Translations under genes and position numbers: made by a program
Source of the DNA: Streptomyces sp. JH34
GTDB lineage: Bacteria > Actinomycetota > Actinomycetes > Streptomycetales > Streptomycetaceae
Assembly: GCF_029428875.1 (NCBI RefSeq)
Contig: NZ_JAJSOO010000001.1
Span: 4,464,001-4,528,000 of the forward strand
Length of the DNA: 64,000 bases
Direction of reading: 5' to 3'
Shown here: positions 8,522 to 16,322 of the stretch, piece by piece
Position numbering within the stretch: position 1 is the stretch's first letter
Layout: each line of letters begins with the position of its first letter
Notes under the pieces: generated by a model
Told to the model about the DNA's origin: nothing
The model's database searches: none
The model's input: only the letters and a program-made list of their open reading frames with translations

Positions 8522-10156
8522 GTGCGGCCGGTAGGCAGCAAGTACCTGCTCGAGGAGCCGCTCGGACGCGGCGCCACGGGCACCGTCTGGCGAGCCCGCC
8601 AGCGGGAGACCGCGGGCGCCGAGGCGGCCGTCGCCGGGCAGCCCGGCGAGACCGTCGCGATCAAGGTGCTCAAGGAGGAGCTCGCCAACGACGCGGATGT
8701 CGTGATGCGGTTCCTGCGTGAGCGCTCCGTGCTGCTGCGGCTCACCCACGCGAACATCGTGCGCACCCGGGACCTGGTCGTCGAGGGCGATCTGCTCGCC
8801 CTGGTGATGGACCTGGTCGACGGTCCCGACCTGCACCGTTATCTCCGCGAGAACGGTCCGCTCACCCCGGTCGCCGCCGCGCTGCTCACCGCGCAGATCG
8901 CGGACGCGCTGGCCGCGAGCCACGCGGACGGTGTCGTGCACCGCGACCTGAAGCCCGCCAACGTGCTGCTCGACGAGCGCAACGGCGAGATGCACCCGAT
9001 GCTCACCGACTTCGGCATCGCGCGCCTCGCGGACTCCCCGGGCCTGACCCGGACCCATGAGTTCGTCGGCACACCCGCCTATGTGGCGCCCGAGTCGGCC
9101 GAAGGCCGTCCGCAGACCTCCGCCGTGGACGTCTACGGCGCCGGCATCCTGCTGTACGAACTGGTCACCGGCCGTCCGCCGTTCGCCGGGGGCACCGCCC
9201 TGGAGGTCCTGCACCGGCACCTCAGCGAGGAGCCCAGCCGCCCCGGCAGCGTCCCCGAGCCGCTGTGGACGGTGATCGAACGCTGCCTGCGCAAGGACCC
9301 GGACCAGCGGCCGAGCGCCGTGAACCTCGCCCGTGCGCTGCGCACCGTCGGGCAGGGCATCGGCGTGCACGCGAACTCGGCGCAGATCGCCGCCGCCGAG
9401 GGTGTGGGCGCCCTGCTCGCCCCCGACCCGGCGCCCGCCGCCGTCCCGGACACCCCCGGTGCCGCGGACCGGACCCAGGTGCTGCCGAGCAACGCGGGCT
9501 CGTACGACCCCGCGGCCCCGACCAGCGTGATGCAGCAGACCGCGGGCGTGGGCGGCCAGGCCGACCCGACCGCGATGATGCCGCCCGTACCGCCGCGCCC
9601 CGACGGCCCCCCGCAGCCCGACGAGCCGCACCCCTGGCAGTCCCAGCTCCGGGCCGCCCGGGACCGCAACGAGCAGACGCAGGTCCAGTACCTCGACCCG
9701 AGCCAGGACCCGCTGCGCCGTCGCCCCCAGCGCCAGCAGCCGCCCCAGGCCCAGCAGCGTCAGCAGCCGCAGCCCCAGCAGCGCCAGCAGCCGCAGCCCC
9801 AGCGCGCCCAGCAGCCTCAGCGCTACCAGCAGCCCCAGCAGCAGCAGCAGCGGCAGCAGCGGCAGCAGTACGCGCCCCCGCAGCAGCCGGCACCCCAGCC
9901 GCCGGCCCCGCGGCAGCCGAGGCAGCGCAGCGCCAACCCGATGCGCATCCCCGGCCTCGGCTGCCTCAAGGGCTGCCTGTTCTCCGTGGTGCTGCTGGTC
10001 GTCGCCGCCTGGCTCATCTGGGAACTGACGCCGCTTCAGGACTGGATCGCCCAGGGGCAGAGCTTCTGGGACGCCATAGGGGACGGCATCGGCAAGGTCA
10101 CCGACTGGTTCCAGGAACTCGGCGGGAGCGACTCGGGCGGCACTACCGGCCAGTAG
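8522..10156 (+). CDS. pkaA: Membrane serine/threonine protein kinase PkaA
   Basis: 544 residues from GTG 8522, chosen because AGCAGGGA lies ~10 nt upstream and the kinase fold begins at once. Hanks-type kinase: glycine loop GRGATGTVW (15-23), ATP lysine K48, catalytic HRDLKPANVLL (from 140), DFG at 163-165. After residue ~310 comes a linker that turns into a Gln/Pro-rich tract (about 400-470), then one TM helix near 480-502 and a short exterior tail with no PASTA repeats. Length and position beside a second kinase and prfB match S. coelicolor PkaA as I remember it. A terminator hairpin follows. The Q/P tract may mediate partner binding (inference). Confidence 0.88.
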   Translation: MRPVGSKYLLEEPLGRGATGTVWRARQRETAGAEAAVAGQPGETVAIKVLKEELANDADVVMRFLRERSVLLRLTHANIVRTRDLVVEGDLLALVMDLVDGPDLHRYLRENGPLTPVAAALLTAQIADALAASHADGVVHRDLKPANVLLDERNGEMHPMLTDFGIARLADSPGLTRTHEFVGTPAYVAPESAEGRPQTSAVDVYGAGILLYELVTGRPPFAGGTALEVLHRHLSEEPSRPGSVPEPLWTVIERCLRKDPDQRPSAVNLARALRTVGQGIGVHANSAQIAAAEGVGALLAPDPAPAAVPDTPGAADRTQVLPSNAGSYDPAAPTSVMQQTAGVGGQADPTAMMPPVPPRPDGPPQPDEPHPWQSQLRAARDRNEQTQVQYLDPSQDPLRRRPQRQQPPQAQQRQQPQPQQRQQPQPQRAQQPQRYQQPQQQQQRQQRQQYAPPQQPAPQPPAPRQPRQRSANPMRIPGLGCLKGCLFSVVLLVVAAWLIWELTPLQDWIAQGQSFWDAIGDGIGKVTDWFQELGGSDSGGTTGQ

Positions 10157-10179
10157 GAGCCCCCACTCTGTGTCTTTGT

Positions 10180-10214
10180 CGACTTCTGCGGGCCCAATTC
10201 GCCCGCAGAAGTCG
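10180..10214 (+). terminator. Hairpin between pkaA and pkaB
   Basis: Perfect 14-bp stem (CGACTTCTGCGGGC at 10180-10193, its complement at 10201-10214) with a 7-nt loop, 24 nt after the pkaA stop. It probably ends or attenuates pkaA transcription before pkaB. Confidence 0.75.
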
Positions 10215-10302
10215 AGGTTGGCGTCATCCCGGGCACGCGGCACCCCGTTCGCCGCGTAACTTTGTCGGGCGGGGGTCAACGCCAGCCGCTGAGGGAGCAG
10301 TC

Positions 10303-11541
10303 TTGGCACGGAATATCGGCAGCCGGTACACCGCCCACCAGATCCTGGGGCGCGGCAGCGCCGGCACGGTGTGGCTCGGCGAAGGGCCCGAGGGCCCGGT
10401 CGCCATCAAACTGCTCCGCGAGGACCTCGCGTCCGACCAGGAGCTCGTGGGCCGCTTCGTACAGGAACGCACCGCGCTGCTCGGGCTCAGCCATCCGCAC
10501 GTCGTCGCCGTCCGCGACCTCGTCGTGGACGGCACCGACCTGGCGCTGGTGATGGACCTCGTGCGGGGCACCGATCTGCGCACCCGCCTGGACCGGGAGC
10601 GCCGTCTCGCGCCCGAGGCCGCCGCGGCGATCGTCGCGGACGTCGCCGACGGCCTCGCCGCCGCGCACCGCGCGGGAGTGGTCCACCGCGACGTCAAGCC
10701 GGAGAACATCCTGCTCGACATGGAGGGCCCGCTCGGCCCCGGCGGTTCACACCCCGCGCTGCTCACCGACTTCGGCGTCGCCAAGCTCATCGACACCCCG
10801 CGCCGCACCAAGGCCACCAAGATCATCGGTACGCCGGACTATCTGGCCCCCGAGATCGTCGAGGGGCTCCCGCCCCGCGCCGCCGTGGACATCTACGCCC
10901 TCGCGACCGTGTTCTACGAGCTCCTCGCGGGCTTCACCCCCTTCGGTGGCGGCCACCCCGGGGCCGTCCTGCGCCGCCACGTGACCGAGACGGTCGTCCC
11001 GCTCCCGGGCATCCCCGAGGAGCTCTGGCAGCTGCTGGTCCAGTGCCTGGCCAAGGCCCCGGCCTCCCGCCTGCGGGCCTCGGAGCTCGCGACCCGGCTG
11101 CGGGAGCTGCTCCCGCTCCTGTCCGGGATACCCCCGCTCGACGTCGACGAGCCGGACAACGAGGCCGAACCGCATGCCTACGACGAGCAGCAGTACACGC
11201 CGGCGCCGGAGGAGCCCCGCCGTCGGGGCGCGGTCCCGCTGGTGCCCGGATCCTCCCCGGACTCCAACCGGGACACCCACACGAGCATGCGCGTCCCCGC
11301 CCCCGACGAACTCTCCGGCGGCCCCCTCGGCACGGCCCGCGCCCCGCGTGCCCCAGGTCGGCCGCGCCCCGGTTCGGCCCGGAACAAGTCCGCGGCCGTA
11401 CGCAAGCGCAGGATCACCCTGGGTGTGGCGACCGTCGCCCTGTGTGCCGCGATAGGGGTGGGAGGCTGGTTCGCCGCGAGCGGCGACGACCCGGGATCGT
11501 CCCCCGAGGACACACGGAACTCGGCACCCACGACCCCCTGA
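10303..11541 (+). CDS. pkaB: Membrane serine/threonine protein kinase PkaB
   Basis: 412 residues. The start is a TTG at 10303-10305 preceded by GAGGGAGCAG; it gives ARNIGSRYTAHQILGRG, which aligns with the beginning of the PkaA kinase domain. Glycine loop GRGSAGTVW (16-24), lysine K36, HRDVKPENILL (from 128), DFG at 156-158. A Pro/Arg-rich juxtamembrane segment leads to one TM helix near 369-393 and a short outside tail. No sensor domain is visible. Both kinases share the kinase-linker-TM plan, so they look like an old duplication. Natural substrates are unknown; the FHA protein encoded on the other side of pkaA is a candidate (inference). Confidence 0.86.
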   Translation: MARNIGSRYTAHQILGRGSAGTVWLGEGPEGPVAIKLLREDLASDQELVGRFVQERTALLGLSHPHVVAVRDLVVDGTDLALVMDLVRGTDLRTRLDRERRLAPEAAAAIVADVADGLAAAHRAGVVHRDVKPENILLDMEGPLGPGGSHPALLTDFGVAKLIDTPRRTKATKIIGTPDYLAPEIVEGLPPRAAVDIYALATVFYELLAGFTPFGGGHPGAVLRRHVTETVVPLPGIPEELWQLLVQCLAKAPASRLRASELATRLRELLPLLSGIPPLDVDEPDNEAEPHAYDEQQYTPAPEEPRRRGAVPLVPGSSPDSNRDTHTSMRVPAPDELSGGPLGTARAPRAPGRPRPGSARNKSAAVRKRRITLGVATVALCAAIGVGGWFAASGDDPGSSPEDTRNSAPTTP

Positions 11542-11598
11542 GAGGCGTCCAGGAGGCCTCGGAATCCGGGGGAGGGACAGGTTCACTCGTCCAGCCGT

Positions 11599-11604
11599 TA
11601 CGCT
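11599..11604 (+). promoter_or_regulatory. Candidate leaderless -10 of prfB
   Basis: TACGCT ends 6 nt before the GTG start at 11611, and no ribosome site is present, so transcription may begin at the start codon. Confidence 0.4.
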
Positions 11605-11610
11605 GGACCC

Positions 11611-12717
11611 GTGGCAGTCGTCGATATTTCCGAAGAGCTGAAGTCCCTCTCCTCGACCATGGGGTCGATCGAGGCCGTCCTGGACCTCGATGCGCTGAGG
11701 GTCGACATCGCCGCGCTCGAGGAGCAGGCGGCGGCGCCGTCCCTCTGGGACGACCCGGACGCGGCGCAGAAGATCACCAGCAAGCTTTCGCACCTCCAGG
11801 CCGAGGTCCGCAAGACCGAGACCCTGCGCGGCCGCATCGACGACCTCGAGGTCCTCTTCGAGCTCGCCGAGGACGAGGGTGACGCCGACGCGCTCGCCGA
11901 GGCGCAGAGCGAGCTGGAGTCCGTCCGCAAGGCGCTGGACGAGATGGAGGTCCGCACGCTCCTCTCCGGCGAGTACGACGCGCGCGAGGCCCTGGTCACC
12001 ATCCGTGCCGAGGCCGGGGGCGTCGACGCCGCCGACTTCGCCGAGAAGCTCCAGCGCATGTACCTCCGCTGGGCCGAGCGGCACAACTACAAGACCGAGG
12101 TCTACGAGACGGCGTACGCCGAGGAGGCCGGCATCAAGTCGACCACCTTCGCGGTCGAGGTGCCGTACGCCTACGGCACGCTCTCCGTCGAGCAGGGCAC
12201 GCACCGACTCGTCCGGATCTCGCCGTTCGACAACCAGGGCCGCCGCCAGACGTCCTTCGCGGGTGTCGAGGTGCTGCCCGTCGTCGAGCAGACGGACCAC
12301 GTCGAGATCGACGAGTCCGAGCTCCGGGTCGACGTGTACCGCTCCTCGGGCCCGGGCGGCCAGGGCGTCAACACCACGGACTCCGCGGTCCGCCTGACCC
12401 ACCTGCCCACCGGCATCGTCGTCTCCTGCCAGAACGAGCGCTCGCAGATCCAGAACAAGGCGTCCGCGATGAACGTCCTCCAGGCGAAGCTCCTCGAGCG
12501 CCGCCGCCAGGAGGAGCAGGCGAAGATGAACGCGCTCAAGGGCGACGGCGGCAACTCCTGGGGCAACCAGATGCGTTCGTACGTCCTGCACCCGTACCAG
12601 ATGGTCAAGGACCTGCGTACGGAGTTCGAGATGGGCAACCCGGAGGCCGTCTTCGGCGGCGAGATCGACGGTTTCGTCGAAGCCGGCATCCGCTGGCGCA
12701 AGCAGAACGAGAAGTAG
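11611..12717 (+). CDS. prfB: Peptide chain release factor 2
   Basis: 368 residues from GTG 11611. RF2 recognises UGA and UAA and triggers peptide release on the ribosome. The stop-codon reading tripeptide SPF is at 204-206 and the peptidyl-tRNA hydrolysis motif GGQ is at 249-251 in GPGGQGVNTTDSAVRL. The frame is continuous; the programmed UGA frameshift of enterobacterial prfB is absent, as is normal for actinobacteria. A perfect 19-bp terminator follows the stop. Confidence 0.97.
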   Translation: MAVVDISEELKSLSSTMGSIEAVLDLDALRVDIAALEEQAAAPSLWDDPDAAQKITSKLSHLQAEVRKTETLRGRIDDLEVLFELAEDEGDADALAEAQSELESVRKALDEMEVRTLLSGEYDAREALVTIRAEAGGVDAADFAEKLQRMYLRWAERHNYKTEVYETAYAEEAGIKSTTFAVEVPYAYGTLSVEQGTHRLVRISPFDNQGRRQTSFAGVEVLPVVEQTDHVEIDESELRVDVYRSSGPGGQGVNTTDSAVRLTHLPTGIVVSCQNERSQIQNKASAMNVLQAKLLERRRQEEQAKMNALKGDGGNSWGNQMRSYVLHPYQMVKDLRTEFEMGNPEAVFGGEIDGFVEAGIRWRKQNEK

Positions 12718-12730
12718 CCTCACCCGTAAG

Positions 12731-12772
12731 GCCGGCGGGCCCGGACAGATCCTTCTGTCCGGGCCCGCCGGC
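12731..12772 (+). terminator. prfB terminator
   Basis: Perfect 19-bp stem (12731-12749 with 12754-12772) and a TCCT tetraloop, 13 nt after the stop. Confidence 0.9.
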
Positions 12773-13073
12773 GTTCCACCCCGCTGCGGGCGCGGGGTGG
12801 TTGGGGGAGGGTGTGCTGAATGAGTCACAGTCGTGATTCCGAATAGCCGTCAAGACCCCCCATAGCAGCCTGTATGCCCCCGGAACGGCCTTGACGTGGC
12901 CCTTATCTCTGGACAGGGTGCTAGAGCAGCACGCGTATGTCTGGGACAGGTTTGAACGGGGGCGGGCGGGATGACCACGTACGGCGTGGCCCTGCAGAGA
13001 GTGTGACCCCGCAGGGCCGAGGACCGCATATGGCTGCTCCATCGACGAGATCAGCTACTGGGGGTAGCAACAG
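12773..13073. other. Long leader region of the Gly-repeat surface protein gene
   Basis: 301 bp with no gene I can support. It contains AT-richer patches around 12815-12935 (TTGACG at about 12889, a C-run near 12857) where the promoter probably lies, but I could not fix a clean -35/-10 pair. I saw no riboswitch consensus I know. Confidence 0.4.
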
Positions 13074-13991
13074 ATGACGAAGAAGACGCGAATCCGCGTC
13101 GCGCGTATAGCCGCTGGTGCGGTTATCGCAGCAGGTGCCTCGCTCACGGCCGCCGGTGCGGCCCAGGCCACGGGCATCGTCACCATCGGTGTGGACGCCG
13201 ATGAGGCCGCTGTCGCGACCCAGGTCACCCTCGGCGACGGCGGCAGCGATGCCGGCGGCGTCGACGGTGGCGGCGAAAGCGGCGCCGGCGGTACCGAGGG
13301 CGGTACCGAGGGCGGTACGGAGGGCGGTACGGAGGGCGGTACCGAGGGCGGTACCGAGGGCGGCACCGACGGCGGCGGTATCGGTGGTGTCATCGGCGGC
13401 ATCATCGGTGGTGCCGATGGCGGCACCGACGGTGGTACTGACGGCGGTACCGATGGTGGTACTGACGGCGGCACCGACGGTGGCACCGATGGTGGTGCCG
13501 ACGGCGGTACCGACGGCGGGTCCGACAACGGCGGCGGCACCAACGGCGGGTCCGACAACGGCGGCGGCACCAACGGCGGGTCCGACAACGGCGGTGGCGC
13601 CAACGGCGGTACCGACGGCGGGTCCACCAACGGCGGTACCGACGGCGGGTCCGACAACGGCGGTGGCGCCAACGGCGGGTCCGACAACGGCGGGTCCACC
13701 AACGGCGGTGGCGCCAACGGTGGCACCGACGGCGGGTCCACCAATGGCGGGTCCACCGACGGCGGGTCCACCCAGGCGCCCGACCCGGTCTACCCGGACG
13801 CCGACGACAACACCGACACGGACAGTGTCGGCAACCAGCCGGTCGAGCAGGGCAAGGGCAAGGACGAGCTCGCCGAGACCGGTGCGGCCGAGACCACGTT
13901 CCTGCTGCTCGGCGCCGCCACGATGATCGCGGGTGGCATCGGCTTCCGCATCCTGCCGCGTCTGGTCGGCGGCGGTCGTACGGTCGCCTGA
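13074..13991 (+). CDS. Sortase-anchored glycine-repeat surface protein
   Basis: 305 residues. An Arg/Lys n-region and hydrophobic core end in AAGAAQA (signal peptide, ~32 residues). A short unique region is followed by ~170 residues of low-complexity repeats in three blocks: GGTE units, GGTD/GGAD units, then Asn-rich GGSDNGGGTN and GGSTN units, interrupted once by GGIGGVIGGIIGGA. The C-terminus has the sorting signal LAETG (266-270), a hydrophobic helix and a short tail with Arg. LAxTG is the class E sortase signal of high-GC Gram-positives (family knowledge), so the protein should be linked to peptidoglycan. No catalytic domain is seen; an elastic or spacer wall protein is possible. The ATG at 13074 has GGGGGT upstream. 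Confidence 0.85.
   Translation: MTKKTRIRVARIAAGAVIAAGASLTAAGAAQATGIVTIGVDADEAAVATQVTLGDGGSDAGGVDGGGESGAGGTEGGTEGGTEGGTEGGTEGGTEGGTDGGGIGGVIGGIIGGADGGTDGGTDGGTDGGTDGGTDGGTDGGADGGTDGGSDNGGGTNGGSDNGGGTNGGSDNGGGANGGTDGGSTNGGTDGGSDNGGGANGGSDNGGSTNGGGANGGTDGGSTNGGSTDGGSTQAPDPVYPDADDNTDTDSVGNQPVEQGKGKDELAETGAAETTFLLLGAATMIAGGIGFRILPRLVGGGRTVA
13243..13775 (+). repeat. Short in-frame tandem repeats (12-nt GGx-T/S-D/E/N units)
   Basis: GGCGGTACCGAG/GAC-type 12-mers and related 21- to 30-nt units are repeated many times, with wobble-position variation between neighbours. The array codes for the Gly-rich part of the surface protein and could change in copy number by slippage or recombination. Confidence 0.9.
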
Positions 13992-14009
13992 CGCCCGTAA
14001 GCGCACGTA

Positions 14010-14050
14010 GAAGGGCCCGGGAGAGCCTTTACGGCCTTCCCGGGCCCTTC
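14010..14050. terminator. Shared terminator between convergent genes
   Basis: Perfect 13-bp stem (14010-14022 with 14038-14050) and a 15-nt loop between the stop of the surface protein (+) and the stop of the small zinc-ribbon gene (-). Confidence 0.8.
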
Positions 14051-14123
14051 GGCGTACCGGGCCGCTCTTGCGGCCGTACGTCCACGTCTCAGCCCCGCCG
14101 GGCGGCGAGGTGCGCCCTCCGGC

Positions 14124-14315
14124 TCAGATGGCCTGGTGCGCGAGCAGCGCGAGAGCGGCCACAAGGATCACCATCAGTGCGACGAGCATCGCGGGATTCA
14201 GCCCCGCGAAGAGCCCCTGCTCCTGCATGCGCTCCCTGCTCGCCCGGCAGACACGGCAGCGGCCCTCGTTCACGGGCGCCGCGCAGTTCGCGCACACCAG
14301 TCGGTCGTAGGTCAT
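14124..14315 (-). CDS. Small zinc-ribbon membrane protein
   Basis: 63 residues from the ATG at 14315-14313, chosen over an upstream in-frame ATG because GGGAGGAGG precedes it. CANC near residue 8 and CRVC near residue 20 form a four-Cys zinc ribbon. A short helix follows, then one C-terminal hydrophobic segment (LNPAMLVALMVILVAALALL) ending five residues before the stop. This looks like a tail-anchored cytoplasmic zinc ribbon. Function unknown. It is convergent to the surface protein and lies upstream of ftsE on the opposite strand. Confidence 0.7.
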   Translation of the reverse strand: MTYDRLVCANCAAPVNEGRCRVCRASRERMQEQGLFAGLNPAMLVALMVILVAALALLAHQAI

Positions 14316-14574
14316 GCGCAGTCCTCCTCCCGCGCGGCGGGAGCCGCATTCACGTTCTCTCCGCACAACGCTCAGGGAAACGCAACCGTTCCCTCTACCA
14401 CTGTGCCAGCTCGGGCGGGTTTCGGCGCGGCCCGCCGGGTGAGGTCCGGCACGCCCCGTTTCGTTCCATGCCGCTTTCCGTCACAAATCCCTCATAGTCG
14501 TACGCCGACTGCACGCGCTCACCCGGTTCGCGTATGGTCACGCTCACCTACCCCCGGCCGACCGTGGTGCATCC

Positions 14575-15264
14575 GTGATCCGATTCGACAACGTCTCCAA
14601 GACCTACCCGAAGCAGAGCCGCCCCGCTCTCCGGGACGTCTCACTCGACATCGAGAAGGGCGAGTTCGTCTTCCTGGTGGGCTCCTCAGGCTCCGGCAAG
14701 TCCACCTTCATGCGGCTCATCCTCCGCGAGGAGCGCGCCAGTCAGGGCATGGTCCACGTGCTCGGCAAGGACCTGGCGCGGCTGTCCAACTGGAAGGTGC
14801 CGCAGATGCGCCGCCAGCTGGGCACCGTCTTCCAGGACTTCCGGCTCCTCCCCAACAAGACCGTGGCCGAGAACGTGGCCTTCGCGCAGGAGGTCATCGG
14901 CAAGCCCCGCGGTGAGATCCGCAAGGCCGTGCCGCAGGTGCTCGACCTCGTGGGTCTCGGGGGCAAGGAGGACCGCATGCCCGGTGAGCTCTCCGGTGGT
15001 GAGCAGCAACGTGTCGCGATCGCGAGGGCGTTCGTCAACCGCCCCATGCTGCTGATCGCGGACGAGCCGACCGGAAACCTCGATCCGCAGACCTCCGTGG
15101 GCATCATGAAGCTGCTGGACCGGATCAACCGGACCGGCACCACCGTGATCATGGCGACCCACGACCAGAACATCGTCGACCAGATGCGCAAGCGCGTCAT
15201 CGAGCTCGAACAGGGCCGTCTCGTACGTGACCAGGCGCGCGGCGTCTACGGCTACCAGCACTGA
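14575..15264 (+). CDS. ftsE: Cell division ATP-binding protein FtsE
   Basis: 229 residues from GTG 14575. ABC ATPase with Walker A GSSGSGKST (from 36), signature LSGGEQQR (from 139) and Walker B LLIADEPTG (Asp163). FtsE pairs with FtsX at the septal or polar membrane and couples ATP hydrolysis to activation of peptidoglycan hydrolases (family knowledge). Length is typical. ftsX follows after 69 nt that contain a hairpin. Confidence 0.96.
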   Translation: MIRFDNVSKTYPKQSRPALRDVSLDIEKGEFVFLVGSSGSGKSTFMRLILREERASQGMVHVLGKDLARLSNWKVPQMRRQLGTVFQDFRLLPNKTVAENVAFAQEVIGKPRGEIRKAVPQVLDLVGLGGKEDRMPGELSGGEQQRVAIARAFVNRPMLLIADEPTGNLDPQTSVGIMKLLDRINRTGTTVIMATHDQNIVDQMRKRVIELEQGRLVRDQARGVYGYQH

Positions 15265-15267
15265 GAG

Positions 15268-15293
15268 GGGCCGGCGGATCGACCCGCCGGCCC
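15268..15293 (+). terminator. Intercistronic hairpin ftsE-ftsX
   Basis: 10-bp stem (GGGCCGGCGG at 15268-15277, CCGCCGGCCC at 15284-15293) with a 6-nt loop. It may attenuate read-through or stabilise the ftsE message. Confidence 0.5.
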
Positions 15294-15333
15294 TCCGGGC
15301 CTCTGCACGAGCATCGAGTACTGAAAGGACGCC

Positions 15334-16254
15334 ATGCGCGCCCAGTTCGTCCTGTCGGAGATCGGCGTCGGTCTTCGTCGTAACCTCACGATGACCTTCG
15401 CGGTCGTGGTCTCCGTCGCCCTCTCGCTCGCCCTGTTCGGCGGCGCGCTGTTGATGCGCGAACAGGTCAGCTCGATGAAGACCTACTGGTACGACAAGGT
15501 CAACGTCTCGATCTTCCTCTGCAACAAGAACGACGCCAAGGACGTGCCCAAGTGCGCCAAGGGTGCCGTCACGGCGGAGCAGAAGAAGGAGATCAAGGCG
15601 GACCTCGAGAAGATGGAGGCCGTGGAGAAGCCGGTCCTCTTCGAGACGGTCGACCAGGCGTACAAGCACTACCAGGAGCAGTTCGGCGACTCGCCGATGG
15701 CCGGCAACATCACGCCGGACCAGATGCAGGAGTCCTTCCGGGTCAAGCTGAAGGACCCGCAGAAGTACAAGGTCGTCGCTACGGCCTTCGCCGGCCGTGA
15801 CGGCGTGCAGTCCGTCCAGGACCAGCGCAGCATCCTGGACAACCTCTTCGGGCTGATGAACGGCATGAACGTGGCCGCGATCTTCCTGATGGGGCTGATG
15901 CTGGTCATCGCCCTGATGCTGATCGTGAACACCGTCCGCGTCTCGGCGTTCAGCCGGAGACGGGAGACGGGCATCATGCGGCTGGTGGGAGCTTCGGGCT
16001 TCTACATCCAGATGCCGTTCATCATGGAGGCCGCGTTCGCCGGCCTGATCGGCGGACTGCTGGCCTGCGTGATCCTGATCGCCGCCAGGTACTTCCTGAT
16101 CGACGGTGGTCTGGCGCTCCAGGAGAAGCTGAACCTGATCGACTTCATCGGCTGGGAAGCGGTGCTCACGAAGCTTCCGCTGGTCATCGCGATCGGGTTG
16201 CTGATGCCCGCCGTTGCCGCTCTCTTCGCGTTGCGCAAGTACCTCAAGGTGTGA
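15334..16254 (+). CDS. ftsX: Cell division permease-like protein FtsX
   Basis: 306 residues from ATG 15334 with GAAAGGA upstream. Topology is typical of FtsX: cytoplasmic N-tail (RAQFVLSEIGVGLRRNLTM), TM1 near 20-42, a large extracellular loop (45-170) that in other species contacts hydrolases, then three TM helices near 180-205, 228-255 and 275-300. The loop carries a Cys pair (CNKNDAKDVPKC) that could form a disulfide. It forms the FtsEX complex with the preceding gene. Confidence 0.95.
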   Translation: MRAQFVLSEIGVGLRRNLTMTFAVVVSVALSLALFGGALLMREQVSSMKTYWYDKVNVSIFLCNKNDAKDVPKCAKGAVTAEQKKEIKADLEKMEAVEKPVLFETVDQAYKHYQEQFGDSPMAGNITPDQMQESFRVKLKDPQKYKVVATAFAGRDGVQSVQDQRSILDNLFGLMNGMNVAAIFLMGLMLVIALMLIVNTVRVSAFSRRRETGIMRLVGASGFYIQMPFIMEAAFAGLIGGLLACVILIAARYFLIDGGLALQEKLNLIDFIGWEAVLTKLPLVIAIGLLMPAVAALFALRKYLKV

Positions 16255-16258
16255 CGAG

Positions 16259-16303
16259 CGCCCCGTCCCGCATGCGGCGAACGAGCCGTGTGCGGACGGG
16301 GCG
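16259..16303 (+). terminator. ftsX terminator
   Basis: Stem of 13 bp with one bulged C (CGCCCCGTCCCGCA at 16259-16272 against TGCGGACGGGGCG at 16291-16303), directly after the ftsX stop. Confidence 0.65.
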
Positions 16304-16309
16304 TTGTCC

Positions 16310-16315
16310 TACACT
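16310..16315 (+). promoter_or_regulatory. Candidate leaderless -10 of the S41 protease gene
   Basis: TACACT ends 7 nt before the ATG at 16323, and there is no ribosome site. Transcription starting at the ATG would also explain expression beyond the ftsX terminator. Confidence 0.45.
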
Positions 16316-16322
16316 CGGCCAC

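Noticed and set aside
11611..11720. Programmed frameshift in prfB
   Set aside because: No in-frame UGA near the start; one continuous frame, as usual in actinobacteria.
13243..13775. Repeat array that might be taken for a CRISPR or minisatellite
   Set aside because: Repeats are in frame, have no unique spacers and encode the Gly-rich protein.
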